This document shows, one piece after another, positions 36,378 through 46,826 of a stretch of 64,000 bases of DNA (positions are counted from its first letter, which is position 1; each line of letters begins with the position of its first letter). The notes below the pieces were generated by a model. It saw nothing but the letters and a program-made list of their open reading frames with translations. It did no database searches and was not told the origin of the DNA. This DNA is from Hazenella coriacea (GTDB lineage: Bacteria > Bacillota > Bacilli > Thermoactinomycetales > Thermoactinomycetaceae). The position numbers and the translations under genes are program-made. The stretch is taken from assembly GCF_004341825.1 (NCBI RefSeq), contig NZ_SMAG01000002.1, positions 496,001 through 560,000 of the forward strand, given 5' to 3'.

Positions 36378-37250
36378 ATGCAGAAAGCAAATGTAGGGAT
36401 GGTTCAATATCGGCTGAAACCATTACATTCCGAAGAGGACTTTTGGAATGGTATTGAAAGTCATGTACGTAGGGCTCAGGATAGAGGAATCGAATTACTA
36501 GTTTTTCCCGAATATCTAACAGCGCATCTTCTTGCGTTACGGCCAGCTATGGATGATCAAGATGTCTGTGTTTATTTGGATGATTTCACCCCATCTTATA
36601 TCGAACGGATGGAACATTTAAGTCAACAGTACGAGATGATTATTTTGGGTGGGACTCATATTCATCAAGAACAATCCTCTTTTGTGAATGAAGCTTTTTT
36701 ATTCTTTCCAGATGGTCGTGTAGAGCGGCAGAAAAAGTTACATTTAACTCCAGAAGAACGAAACGTGTGGAGACTAAGCCCTGGGGAAGAGCTCAATATC
36801 ATAGATACTTCACTAGGGAGAATAGCGATCTTAATCTGTTATGATATTGAATTTCCAGAACTCGGGCGAGTCGTAGCGCAGGAAGATGTTGAGATTATTT
36901 TAAATCCGACGTATACCGATACATGGGCAGGTTATTATCGTGTTCGGCATTGTGCACAGGCTCGTGCCATTGAGAACCAACGATATATCGCATTATGTGG
37001 GATGGTGGGAGAATTACCTGGTATCCCTCAAGTTGATGTAGCTCACTCACAAAGTGGCTTTTTCTCCCCTTGTGATTATCCTTTTTCCCCAGATGGAGTT
37101 ATAGCTATGTGTGAAAAAGATGAAGAGTGGATCGTCCAGACGGAGTTAGATCTGAAATTGTTGCGTCAGAACTGGAAACAAGGTCAGGTTTCCCCTTATA
37201 AAGATCGTAAGCCAGCATTGTATCAGCGTTTAACACGAGATCATTCTTAA
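36378..37250 (+). CDS. Carbon-nitrogen hydrolase (nitrilase superfamily), C-terminal half of a YhcX-like protein
   Basis: 290-residue nitrilase-fold amidohydrolase with the complete Glu-Lys-Cys triad: E45 in FPEYLTA, K120 in RQKKLHLTP and C154 in ILICYDIEFPE. It would hydrolyse a C-N bond of an amide. The ATG is 3 bases after the GNAT stop codon and in the same frame. AAGGGTGG (36364-36370) could drive initiation or re-initiation. The two chains probably work together as in the fused YhcX type. Confidence 0.87.
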   Translation: MQKANVGMVQYRLKPLHSEEDFWNGIESHVRRAQDRGIELLVFPEYLTAHLLALRPAMDDQDVCVYLDDFTPSYIERMEHLSQQYEMIILGGTHIHQEQSSFVNEAFLFFPDGRVERQKKLHLTPEERNVWRLSPGEELNIIDTSLGRIAILICYDIEFPELGRVVAQEDVEIILNPTYTDTWAGYYRVRHCAQARAIENQRYIALCGMVGELPGIPQVDVAHSQSGFFSPCDYPFSPDGVIAMCEKDEEWIVQTELDLKLLRQNWKQGQVSPYKDRKPALYQRLTRDHS

Positions 37251-37334
37251 CATGAAAGAATAAGAGGTGACGAAGTGATCGAGCCTCTTGTTCTTTCATT
37301 GTTAGAGAACTGAATTTTTCATTTAATCATTATT

Positions 37335-37688
37335 TCATTTCTCGATGACCATGACTAAATAACGCTCTGTCCATAGTCTCTCTTTGATATGCAATTGTTC
37401 ATTTCCTCGAGTGAAAAAATGGCCGTTCCCCATCTGTTCGTGATACTCCCAACCGTCTTGACCCAGCTTAGCGAAGATTGGCTTGCCCTTGGTCTCTGAA
37501 TATAAAAGATACTTTTTAGGCTCTTCTGAGATTTGAATATAATCAGAGTCGGTCAACTCTAGTTCGATCACGGAAAAAGCCATTGTAAACGGACTTCCCT
37601 CTTGAAATAAAAAATCCCAAAAAGCGATCATAAAAACCATCCATACTCCCAAGAAAACTAGGATCAATTTCCAACTTATTCTCCCCAT
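37335..37688 (-). CDS. Membrane-anchored hypothetical protein
   Basis: 117-residue protein with one N-terminal membrane helix (about 7-28) and an extracytoplasmic domain of about 85 residues that looks beta-rich. AAAGGATG lies before ATG 37688. No family recognised. It is convergent with the nitrilase gene. Confidence 0.62.
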   Translation of the reverse strand: MGRISWKLILVFLGVWMVFMIAFWDFLFQEGSPFTMAFSVIELELTDSDYIQISEEPKKYLLYSETKGKPIFAKLGQDGWEYHEQMGNGHFFTRGNEQLHIKERLWTERYLVMVIEK

Positions 37689-38048
37689 ATATTCGCATCC
37701 TTTTGAAGTTTAAGTTTATATTGTGCACCCGGGTTTAGTAAGCTCTTAGATCAAAGTTATTGACAAAGAGTAAACGACAACAAGTCATTCCAGATCCATG
37801 TGTGTTCACTGAACTACACAGTCATTGATGTTGCTGGATCGATCATGACAGTTGTTATGCAACAAGTTCTAGTAATTGGTAAACCTTCACAAACAAAAAC
37901 AATATTTAATATTGTAATAACATTTTACTACAATTGTAGTTGATCCAATAGTATGAACTAGTGAAATGATCCCAACTCTAAGGTGGAAATTAATAGATAA
38001 TCATTTAGAAATAGAGTGTGTAAAAATAAATATCTGTGAAAAACAAAG

Positions 38049-38147
38049 ATGAGAGTTTTTATCTCATTACGAGATCGAGAAACAGCGACTCAACTGGATC
38101 TGGATCATTATGGTTAATAAAATCTCATATCGAGTTTTTATTTCTGC
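38049..38147 (+). repeat. Interspersed repeat, copy F (diverged)
   Basis: GATGAGAGTTTTTATCTCATTACGAG, split as GATGAGAG and TCATTACGAG, aligns to the GATGAGCGACTTTTGCG...TACGAG core. GAGAAACAGCGACTCAACTG, GATCTGGATC and a tail ending CTCATATCGAGTTTT follow. The 5' arm is missing or changed. Confidence 0.72.
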
Positions 38148-38225
38148 TTTTGATCTATCACATCAAAATTATTCATGTGTAATGATCTAGAGGATTTAGG
38201 AGAAAGATAAGGGGAGAAAAGTGAT

Positions 38226-38253
38226 TTGACAATTTAATTTGAAGTTGTATTAT
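38226..38253 (+). promoter_or_regulatory. Promoter of the pdh operon
   Basis: Perfect TTGACA (38226-38231), 16-base spacer, TATTAT (38248-38253). The leader to pdhA is about 140 bases. Confidence 0.65.
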
Positions 38254-38393
38254 TAAATTGAAGGTAGTTGTTTTATTGTATAATAACTTACCATAGGCGA
38301 TCTTGAGGCTGTTTTATTATCTGTTATAAGACAGTTTCGGATTTTATATATAACAACTAAAACGCTTTCATCTTACAATAACTTTCGAGGTGA

Positions 38394-39503
<1,110 letters not shown>

Positions 39504-39506
39504 ACC

Positions 39507-40487
39507 ATGGCACAAATGACAATGGTAAAAGCAATCAATGATGCCTTACGTTGTGAATTGAAAAGAGATCCCAATGTGTTGATTTTTGGGGAAGATGTGG
39601 GGAAAAATGGTGGGGTTTTCCGTGTTACGGATGGACTTCAAGCTGAATTTGGGAAAGATCGTGTAATGGATACCCCTTTGGCTGAATCAGGAATTGGAGG
39701 GCTTGCCGTCGGTTTGGGAACTCAAGGTTTTCGTCCTGTAGCTGAAATTCAGTTTGTTGGGTTTATTTTTGAAGCGATGGATTCGATTGCAGTTCAAGCA
39801 CCTCGGATGCGCTATCGTTCTAATGGACGTTTCCATAGTCCAATCACGTTCCGTGCCCCTTATGGTGGCGGAGTCAAGCCACCAGAATTACATGGAGATA
39901 GTTTTGAAGGATATCTAACACAAACTCCTGGGCTTAAAGTTGTTGTTCCTTCCAATCCCTATGATGCTAAAGGACTTATGATTTCAGCGATTCGTGATAA
40001 TGATCCTGTTTTCTTTTTAGAGCATTTAAAACTATACTTCTCTCTTAAAGGTGAAGTTCCAGAAGGAGAATACACCGTACCGATCGGAAAAGCGAATGTA
40101 GTGCGTGAAGGTTCCGATGTAACCATTCTCACTTATGGAGCTATGGTTCATACTTCTATCAAAGCAGCTGAAATGGCTGAAAAAGCACGTGGTGCTAAGG
40201 TAGAAGTGATCGATTTACGTACTATTAGTCCACTAGATATTGAAACGATTATTACTTCTGTCGAAAAAACCGGACGGGCGATTGTGGTACAAGAAGCACC
40301 TAAATCATCTGGTGTTGCCGCAGAAGTGATTGCACAGATCAATGAAAAAGCGATCTTAAAATTAGAAGCTCCAGTATTACGTGTAACAGGACCAGATACT
40401 CATCTTGGTTTCCCATTGATCGAAGAAGAATGGTTACCAACACCCGAACGTGTACAAAAAGCAATTAACGAAGTCTTAGATTTCTAA
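39507..40487 (+). CDS. pdhB: Pyruvate dehydrogenase E1 component, beta subunit
   Basis: 326-residue partner of PdhA. The N-terminal [20 protein letters not shown] and [20 protein letters not shown] identify E1-beta; the C-terminal transketolase domain contacts E2. AGGAGGGTAAATAAACC spans the pdhA stop and supplies the ribosome binding site. A repeat element, not a gene, follows before pdhC. Confidence 0.96.
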   Translation: MAQMTMVKAINDALRCELKRDPNVLIFGEDVGKNGGVFRVTDGLQAEFGKDRVMDTPLAESGIGGLAVGLGTQGFRPVAEIQFVGFIFEAMDSIAVQAPRMRYRSNGRFHSPITFRAPYGGGVKPPELHGDSFEGYLTQTPGLKVVVPSNPYDAKGLMISAIRDNDPVFFLEHLKLYFSLKGEVPEGEYTVPIGKANVVREGSDVTILTYGAMVHTSIKAAEMAEKARGAKVEVIDLRTISPLDIETIITSVEKTGRAIVVQEAPKSSGVAAEVIAQINEKAILKLEAPVLRVTGPDTHLGFPLIEEEWLPTPERVQKAINEVLDF

Positions 40488-40492
40488 CTTAA

Positions 40493-40612
40493 GAACCTAG
40501 GAGGGGGAGATGTTTCTCTGATGAGCGACTTTTGCGTACAGGCTACGAGAGCGAGACAGAGAAACAGCGACCCGACGGGATCTGGATAAATTTCTAATAT
40601 AAAAAACTCGAT
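40493..40612 (+). repeat. Interspersed repeat, copy G, inside the pdh operon
   Basis: CCTAGGAGGGGGAGATGTTTC, in overlapping pieces CCTAGGAGGGGG and GATGTTTCTCTGATGAGC, then GACTTTTGCG, CGAGACAGAGAAACAGC, GACCCGACGGGATCTGGAT and an AT-rich tail. It is nearly identical to copy C. It fills half of the 240-base pdhB-pdhC gap and would form a hairpin in the operon mRNA. Confidence 0.9.
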
Positions 40613-40727
40613 CATCTTGGTTTGTTTTATTGCGGTGGCTTGAAGAAACAGTCTGTTCTAGTCACCGCTTCTGATCATTCTTGATCTGATATGGAACCTG
40701 TGATCGCTAGATAGGAGGAAAATTCTT

Positions 40728-42011
40728 GTGGCTTATGAATTTAAGTTGCCAGATGTAGGTGAAGGAATTCACGAAGGTGAAATTGTTAAGCTCCTTGTTA
40801 AAGAAGGAGATTCGATCCAAGAATTTGATACTTTTGCTGAAGTACAAACAGATAAAGCAGTAGTAGAAATTCCCTCTCCAGTCACTGGTCGTGTTAAAGA
40901 AATCCGGGTAAAAGAAGGCGAAATTGCATTGGTTGGTTCTGTCATTGCGACTTTTGAAGCGGACGGAGAGGAAGAAGCTACTCCAACTGCCGAGGCTACC
41001 CCAACAGTCGAAGAGACTCAACCTGAACCAGCTGCTGAACCAGTGAAAACGCCAGCTGTGATCGCTACTGGAAAAAAAGGTAATGTGAGTGCAATGCCTT
41101 CCGTACGGAAATTAGCAAGAGAATTAGGTGTTGATTTATCACTCGTAACGGGTACAGGTAAGCATGGGCGCATTTTGGCTGAAGATGTGAAGATGTTTAA
41201 AGAAGGAAAAGGTGTAGCACCACAAGCGGTTGAAGGGGCTCCAGCAGTTAAAGAAGCTCCAGCAGTTTCTGTACCTGCTTTCACGAAAACACCTGTTGAA
41301 ACCATTGGCACTGAAGAACGTATTCCATTACGGGGGATTCGTCGCACCATTGCTAAACGGATGGTAGAAAGTAAACATACCGCTCCTCATGTAACAATCA
41401 TGGATGAAGTTGATGCGACTGAATTGGTAGAACTACGTAAATGGGGAAAAACCATTGCACAAGAGCGAAATATCAAACTTACTTACTTACCATTTATCAT
41501 GAAGGCTGTCATTGCAGCTTTACGAGAATTCCCAGTGTTAAACGCATCCATTGATGATGAAAAAGAAGAGATTGTCTTAAAAAATTATTACCATATTGGA
41601 ATGGCAGCTGCGACAGATCAAGGTCTGCTTGTACCAGTTCTCAAAGATGCAGATCGCAAGTCCATATTTGAGATAGCTGAAGAGATCACTGACAAAGCGA
41701 TTCGCTCACGGGAGATGAAACTAGATGTCAGTGAGATGAAAGGAAGTACTTTCACGATCTCCAACATTGGTGGTTATGGAAGTCAGTACTTTACACCAGT
41801 GATTAACTATCCAGAAGTAGCGATTTTGGGTGTAGGAACTTTGAAAGAGAAACCTGTGGTTTATGAAGGTGAAATTGCAATCCGTCCCCAACTGTTCCTT
41901 TCACTCAGCTTTGATCACCGTTTAATTGATGGTGATGTAGCTGCTCGTTTCATGGCTCGTGTGAAACAGCTCATCGAAAGCCCCAACTTATTGATGATGG
42001 AGATGAGATAA
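40728..42011 (+). CDS. pdhC: Dihydrolipoamide acetyltransferase (PDH E2)
   Basis: 427-residue E2 core protein. One lipoyl domain (1-78) carries its Lys in [14 protein letters not shown]. An Ala/Pro/Thr-rich linker follows, then the peripheral subunit-binding domain ([20 protein letters not shown]). The catalytic acetyltransferase domain ends with the HxxxD motif [10 protein letters not shown]. It moves the acetyl group from lipoamide to CoA. TAGGAGGAAA precedes the GTG start at 40728. Confidence 0.96.
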   Translation: MAYEFKLPDVGEGIHEGEIVKLLVKEGDSIQEFDTFAEVQTDKAVVEIPSPVTGRVKEIRVKEGEIALVGSVIATFEADGEEEATPTAEATPTVEETQPEPAAEPVKTPAVIATGKKGNVSAMPSVRKLARELGVDLSLVTGTGKHGRILAEDVKMFKEGKGVAPQAVEGAPAVKEAPAVSVPAFTKTPVETIGTEERIPLRGIRRTIAKRMVESKHTAPHVTIMDEVDATELVELRKWGKTIAQERNIKLTYLPFIMKAVIAALREFPVLNASIDDEKEEIVLKNYYHIGMAAATDQGLLVPVLKDADRKSIFEIAEEITDKAIRSREMKLDVSEMKGSTFTISNIGGYGSQYFTPVINYPEVAILGVGTLKEKPVVYEGEIAIRPQLFLSLSFDHRLIDGDVAARFMARVKQLIESPNLLMMEMR

Positions 42012-42012
42012 T

Positions 42013-43431
42013 ATGGTAGTTGGAGATTTAGCACAAGAGATAGATGTACTCGTCATCGGTGCTGGACCGGGCGGGTATGTAGCCGCAATCCGTGCTGCTC
42101 AATTAGGTCGTCATGTGACCATTGTAGATAAAGACACTGTAGGTGGAGTTTGCCTAAACCGAGGATGTATTCCTTCTAAAGCGATCATTAGTGCATCTGA
42201 GCGGTTGATGCAAATCAAAGAGGCCAATGAGATGGGGATCTCAACAGGTGATGTCTCTGTTGATATGCCTCAATTGATCAATTGGAAAAATGGTGTAGTC
42301 AAGAAATTAACGAATGGCGTAAAAACGCTACTTAAAGGAAATAAGATCGACATTTTATCGGGAGAAGCGTTTTTCAGCGGAACGAATAGTGTACGTATTT
42401 CTAACGATGAAACGAGCCAAACTTATAAATTTAAAGATGTAATCATTGCTTCGGGTTCTAGACCAGCTCAATTAAAAGTTCTTCCTTTTGATGGAGAGCG
42501 GATTCTTTCTTCTACAGAAGCTCTTAACCTCCAAGAAGTTCCTAAGAAATTAGTTGTGGTAGGTGGAGGATATATTGGTTTGGAACTAGGTACGGCTTAC
42601 GCTAAACTTGGAGCCGAAGTAACCATTTTAGAAGGAACCAAAACGCTCCTCCCAGGAACAGACCCGATGCTAACCAAAATGGTCACTCGGAAGTTGAAAA
42701 AATTAGGAGTCACAGTTGTTACTGAAGCTATGGTTCAAGGTGGAGAAAACAAAGGTGATGGAGTGACCATCCAAGCAACTATTGAAGGTGAAGCCAAAGA
42801 GTTTGATGCGGATTATTGCTTAGTTTCTGTTGGACGAACACCTAATACAGATGAGATGGGTCTTGACTTGATTGATCTGGAGCTGGATGAGCGTGGATTT
42901 ATCAAAGTAGATCACCAATGCCGAACCAATATCGATCATGTTTTTGCAATTGGAGATTGCGCAGGTGGAGCATTACTCGCTCATAAAGCGAGCTATGAAG
43001 CAAAAGTAGCAGCTGAAGTTGTATGTGGGCAAAATAGTGTGATTGATTATCAGGCAATGCCATTTGTTATTTTTAGTGACCCTGAAATTGCTTATACAGG
43101 ATTGACGGAGGAGCAAGCGAAAGCTGAAGGATATCAACCGATTACCAGCCGTTTTGCCTTCCAAGCGAATGGTCGTGCACTTTCGATGAATCAGACAGAT
43201 GGATTTGTGCAAGTTGTGGCTGATGAGGAAACTAAACAACTGTTAGGTGTACAAATCGTAGGACCTGAAGCATCCACTCTGATTGCTGAAGCTGTTTTTG
43301 CAATCGAAATGGGTGCCAATGCAGAAGATTTATCCTTAACTATTCATGCACATCCAACACTTCCTGAAACATTGATGGAAGCTGCTGAAGGTGTTTATGG
43401 TCAGGCCATTCATATGGTAAATAGAAAATAA
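42013..43431 (+). CDS. pdhD: Dihydrolipoamide dehydrogenase (PDH E3)
   Basis: 472-residue flavoprotein. The FAD motif is VIGAGPGGYVAAI, the redox disulfide GGVCLNRGCIPSKA (CxxxxC), the NAD motif VVVGGGYIGLELG and the C-terminal His-Glu pair HAHPTLPETLMEA. It reoxidises dihydrolipoamide using NAD and can also serve the glycine cleavage and branched-chain complexes. The start is one base after the pdhC stop codon. Confidence 0.96.
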   Translation: MVVGDLAQEIDVLVIGAGPGGYVAAIRAAQLGRHVTIVDKDTVGGVCLNRGCIPSKAIISASERLMQIKEANEMGISTGDVSVDMPQLINWKNGVVKKLTNGVKTLLKGNKIDILSGEAFFSGTNSVRISNDETSQTYKFKDVIIASGSRPAQLKVLPFDGERILSSTEALNLQEVPKKLVVVGGGYIGLELGTAYAKLGAEVTILEGTKTLLPGTDPMLTKMVTRKLKKLGVTVVTEAMVQGGENKGDGVTIQATIEGEAKEFDADYCLVSVGRTPNTDEMGLDLIDLELDERGFIKVDHQCRTNIDHVFAIGDCAGGALLAHKASYEAKVAAEVVCGQNSVIDYQAMPFVIFSDPEIAYTGLTEEQAKAEGYQPITSRFAFQANGRALSMNQTDGFVQVVADEETKQLLGVQIVGPEASTLIAEAVFAIEMGANAEDLSLTIHAHPTLPETLMEAAEGVYGQAIHMVNRK

Positions 43432-43446
43432 TGATTGTAATATACA

Positions 43447-43478
43447 AAAACTTCGAGGTTCCATACCTCGAAGTTTTT
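43447..43478 (+). terminator. Rho-independent terminator of the pdh operon
   Basis: AAAACTTCGAGGT/ACCTCGAAGTTTT stem ending in TTTTTTG, about 16 bases after pdhD. Confidence 0.92.
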
Positions 43479-43619
43479 TGTTCAGGAAAAAACAGTAAAA
43501 AGTACGACTGAAAAGGAGGATTATAGAAGCTACATATGGAAGAATTAAGTCCCAGTTTCAATTGATGGGGACAACTCATTTAGAGCAAAGACAGATCATT
43601 TGAGGGGGATTTTTAATCA

Positions 43620-44117
43620 ATGAAAATGGGTGAATTAATCCCATCTCTTAAATGTTCCAATGTGAACATCGAACATGCTCAACCAGAAAAGATGACTCAA
43701 CCACAGCTACAACTCCTTTTTAAAATTTTTCATAGTATTTTAGTTTATGGGAACCAAGAAAGCCCCGAAGAAAAGGAACAGATTCAGCGATACAAAAATA
43801 GTTACCTTCGCAAACGAGTTCTATGCACTTGGCGTAGAATTCGACCTCATAGGTATCCCATTGCACATGGCAAACCTCAGGAAAAAGTTCTTGCTTATCA
43901 ACGGATTTTTAAAGATATGAAAGATTTAATCATGCGTTATTTCCAAGAGGAATTTGGAGATAAGCAAATACATATGAATGCGTTTACAATTCGAGTCTTT
44001 ATTTGGAACCAAGTATTGATCACAGAGAGGATGAAGAAAGGTAAAGAAACAGGGGATTGGTCAGAACTTCTGGAGATGGTGGATCTATTAATTGAATATG
44101 AGCAGCTAGATATTTAA
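43620..44117 (+). CDS. Hypothetical protein, helical and basic
   Basis: 165-residue soluble protein with no signal peptide. Predicted to be mostly helical, with a basic stretch (YLRKRVLCTWRRIRPHRYPI) around 62-81 that could bind nucleic acid or phosphate. GAGGGGGAT is 10 bases upstream of ATG 43620. I do not recognise a family, and its neighbours (pdh operon, thioesterase) give no clue. Confidence 0.6.
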   Translation: MKMGELIPSLKCSNVNIEHAQPEKMTQPQLQLLFKIFHSILVYGNQESPEEKEQIQRYKNSYLRKRVLCTWRRIRPHRYPIAHGKPQEKVLAYQRIFKDMKDLIMRYFQEEFGDKQIHMNAFTIRVFIWNQVLITERMKKGKETGDWSELLEMVDLLIEYEQLDI

Positions 44118-44306
44118 CAAGAGCAAAGCTGGAGCTTAACACAACTTGACCCTGAAGCATTTTGGGTATGGCGAGTTGGGTAAGGTATAACACGATGAAA
44201 CAAAAGTCTTTGAAGGTAGGTACATAGGTGGTAGTTCACAAGTAGCGAAATCGGTAAATCCATGTAATAATATAGTTGAATATCAAACGGTTAGGGGAAC
44301 AGTCAG

Positions 44307-44696
44307 ATGAAAACATCTATCACCATTGAAGTGCGCCCGACCGAGATCGATGTGATGGGGCATGTCAATAATGCTAAGTATTTGGAGTATATGGAGTGGA
44401 GTCGCGAAGACTGGTATAACCGATCGGAGTTACCTTTTGACACATTTACAGAAATGGGGGTTGGGACTGTTACAGTCAATATTAATATTAATTATCGCAA
44501 AGAGGCAACATTGGGGCAAAAATTGACTGTTTCGACGGAACCGATTCGTAAAGGAAGAAGTAGCTTTGTCCTCAAGCATGAAATCTATAATGAACAAAGT
44601 GAACGAGTCGCAGATGCTGAAGTGACTAGCGTAACGATTGATTTACATAAACGGAAGTCTGTACCCCTTCCTGAACAGTTAGCGCAACAATTTTAG
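44307..44696 (+). CDS. Acyl-CoA thioesterase, 4HBT hotdog fold
   Basis: 129-residue single hotdog domain. The family motif TEIDVMGHVNNAKYLEY holds the catalytic Asp15. It would hydrolyse an acyl-CoA or acyl-ACP thioester, as in YbgC/FadM-like enzymes; the acyl chain cannot be predicted. TAGGGGAAC precedes the start. Confidence 0.86.
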   Translation: MKTSITIEVRPTEIDVMGHVNNAKYLEYMEWSREDWYNRSELPFDTFTEMGVGTVTVNININYRKEATLGQKLTVSTEPIRKGRSSFVLKHEIYNEQSERVADAEVTSVTIDLHKRKSVPLPEQLAQQF

Positions 44697-44755
44697 GATA
44701 TGTGATTAAGAATCCTCTTATTGTAAATAGGAGAGGAAATGTCACTTACCAATCT

Positions 44756-44785
44756 AGCAGGGACAAACTCTCCCTGCTTATTTTT
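44756..44785 (+). terminator. Rho-independent terminator
   Basis: AGCAGGGA/TCCCTGCT stem followed by TATTTTTG. It lies between the thioesterase and the convergent yfkK-like gene and overlaps the latter's stop codon. Confidence 0.8.
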
Positions 44786-45008
44786 GTTTACGTAAACTAC
44801 CCAACTCCTCAAGAACTCCTTCTACTTCATACATGGAGAGTTGGCCTTTCTTCTTTTTAACTAAGAAATAGATTTCCAGTAACTCTTCGTATTGACTTAA
44901 ATGAAAATCTTCATGATTAAAAATCGCTGCATTCACAACTTTAAGATTGGACTTTATTTCATTCACAATAAAGATCAAATTTTCTTGGCTTACATTTTCA
45001 AGATTCAT
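44778..45008 (-). CDS. yfkK: DUF1128 family protein (YfkK)
   Basis: 76-residue helical protein. NLIFIVNEIKSNLKVVNAA and EDFHLSQYEELLEIY match the DUF1128/UPF0435 family as I recall it from Bacillus YfkK. Function unknown. ATG 45008 is preceded by AGAGAGG at 9 bases; two upstream Met codons are too close to it or have no site. Confidence 0.82.
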   Translation of the reverse strand: MNLENVSQENLIFIVNEIKSNLKVVNAAIFNHEDFHLSQYEELLEIYFLVKKKKGQLSMYEVEGVLEELGSLRKQK

Positions 45009-45256
45009 GATGCTCATCCTCTCTGGAAAGTACAAGTCTATATGACCGTTGTATTTTTTAAAACATCATCTAAAGGTGAATCGCAGGTTTTTGCTATGGA
45101 AATAAAGAATCATCTCTACTTAGTTTAATCGAAGAGAGACTAAAAACCCAGAGAATGTTTAATTTAACGTCTCGACTTGAGTAAAACACCTTGAATTAGC
45201 CTGTTATTAAGAATGCTCATATAATAAAGTTAACTTTAAGAAAGGTGTGAAGGTCA

Positions 45257-45661
45257 TTGTCTCAGTCCATATATCCGCAATTGTATGTTGATTTTTTGTA
45301 TTACTTTAATCATGAAAATGATTATTATGAATGCCATGAAGTGTTGGAGGAATGGTGGTTAGAAGAAGGTCGAGATCGAGTGATTCAAGGCTTACTACAA
45401 GTGGCTGTTGGAATCTATCATTTTCAAAATGGGAATCAGGGTGGTGCGAAAAAGATGTGGGTCGCCGCTCTAGAAAAAATGAGCGAATGGGAGCAGCCGC
45501 TCTGGTTTGGAATAGATCTGGAACAAGTAAAAATGGATACAGAAAGAGTCCTCCAACGATTGACTTTAGGGCAAGAAATCAACCCCTTTCAAGTTCGAAT
45601 TGAAGATCCAGAATTACACCAACTCGTGACAAAGAGGAAGGAGCAAAAAGATCAGGGATGA
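45257..45661 (+). CDS. DUF309 family protein
   Basis: 134-residue helical protein. The diagnostic DYYECHEVLEEWWLEEG followed by VIQGLLQVAVGIYH identifies DUF309 (YpuF in Bacillus); the conserved His/Glu pattern suggests a metal or catalytic site. Function unknown. TTG 45257 is the start, with AAAGGTGTGAAGG upstream. Confidence 0.85.
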   Translation: MSQSIYPQLYVDFLYYFNHENDYYECHEVLEEWWLEEGRDRVIQGLLQVAVGIYHFQNGNQGGAKKMWVAALEKMSEWEQPLWFGIDLEQVKMDTERVLQRLTLGQEINPFQVRIEDPELHQLVTKRKEQKDQG

Positions 45662-45786
45662 ATGTTAATCTTAGAAGTGATCATACACATGCCTGACCTT
45701 CTAGACATCTGCTCCATTGTGAAAACGAATATAAACTTACTTCTAATATTATGTATAAAAGTCACTTGTTTCAGAAGTGTTCCATT

Positions 45787-46359
45787 TTACTCATGCCAGA
45801 TTTTCAACTTTAAAATCGCCAAGCATTCGCGCGCTTTATGATAGGGCATAAAGAGTACTGTCGAATGTGTTGGAGCAGGAGTAGCTGATATTCCCGCTCG
45901 ATGTGCATATTCAAGTGCGCGATACATATGGTAATCATGCGTGACTAGAACCACATCATGAATTTGTTGTGCTTCAAGAAGTTTAGCTGAATGTGCGAGG
46001 TTTTCTTGTGTATTATGGGAACCTGTTTCTAAAATCAGATCTTCTTCAGATACTCCCTTTGAAACTAAGTAATTTTTCATTCCCTCTGCCTCAGTGATTC
46101 CATCGTTTCCGAGCCCTCCAGATAGGATGAGTATATCAACTGTTTGGTTTTGATAGAGTACAAGAGCCGTATTGAGTCGTTCTTTTAAGGCTGGGCTTGG
46201 CTCATCATCCCATAAGGCTGCGCCAAGTACAATGGCTGCTTGGTGATGTTTGGAATCAGGCATCAGATCATCATAACGTGAGGTAAGACTCCAAAAGGTA
46301 ATCAAGATAATTAGCAGACCAATCACAGGGATTGAACCGATGATTAACCATTGTTTCAT
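45787..46359 (-). CDS. YdcF/SanA-like DUF218 membrane-anchored protein
   Basis: 190-residue protein with one N-terminal membrane helix (about 4-24) and an extracytoplasmic DUF218 domain. AIVLGAALWDDEPSPALKERL, LSGGLGNDGITEAEGM and VTHDYHMYRALEYA are the conserved blocks. The family is linked to cell-envelope functions such as SanA-type vancomycin resistance in enterobacteria. The start ATG 46359 follows GGAG by 9 bases. It lies 22 bases downstream of the XRE gene in the same direction. Confidence 0.85.
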   Translation of the reverse strand: MKQWLIIGSIPVIGLLIILITFWSLTSRYDDLMPDSKHHQAAIVLGAALWDDEPSPALKERLNTALVLYQNQTVDILILSGGLGNDGITEAEGMKNYLVSKGVSEEDLILETGSHNTQENLAHSAKLLEAQQIHDVVLVTHDYHMYRALEYAHRAGISATPAPTHSTVLFMPYHKARECLAILKLKIWHE

Positions 46360-46381
46360 AGGCATCAACTCCAAATATATT

Positions 46382-46819
46382 TTAACCCGAAATCTTTTGT
46401 ACTTCGGCAGGGATGATTTGTAGCTGAATCTCTAAAGCTTCCAATACTTGACGAATTTTTTCCATACTCGCTCCACTATACTCATGGCGTTCATCTCGGG
46501 AAATTTGTGGTTGTGTAACCCCTAACCTTTTGGCGAGCTCTGCTTGAGAGAAGCCACGGAAGATTCTAAAAGCGATGAGCTGTTTACCAATCTTGTCAAA
46601 CGTACAGGTCATATCAAACTCTCCAGATTTATAACGCTCATACTCTGTAACTTCTGAGACCATACGCTGTTGAAAGTGACGAGCGGGTGCCAGTCCTAGT
46701 TCGATTTGATCAGCGGTTAATCCCATTTGTTTCAATACTTCTCTTTGTTCATTTAAAATTTTCTCGTGATTTTCAATTTCTTTTTTGCACTTTTTATATT
46801 CTTGTTCAGTTTTAATCAA
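46382..46819 (-). CDS. XRE-family helix-turn-helix protein, candidate antitoxin
   Basis: 145-residue protein. Residues 1-30 look like a charged coiled coil (KKCKKEIENHEKILNEQREV). Residues 77-131 are an XRE/HigA-type HTH (FRGFSQAELAKRLGVTQPQI). TTG 46819 is the start; its ribosome binding site AAGGGTGA overlaps the end of the upstream nucleotidyltransferase gene, and only 7 bases separate the two. The order (enzyme first, HTH second) fits higBA-like or nucleotidyltransferase toxin-antitoxin pairs. It may also repress its own operon. Confidence 0.8.
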   Translation of the reverse strand: MIKTEQEYKKCKKEIENHEKILNEQREVLKQMGLTADQIELGLAPARHFQQRMVSEVTEYERYKSGEFDMTCTFDKIGKQLIAFRIFRGFSQAELAKRLGVTQPQISRDERHEYSGASMEKIRQVLEALEIQLQIIPAEVQKISG

Positions 46820-46826
46820 AATAAGA

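Noticed and set aside
41018-41350. 110-codon minus-strand ORF opposite pdhC
   Set aside because: Complement of the Ala/Pro linker and binding domain of E2; no independent support.
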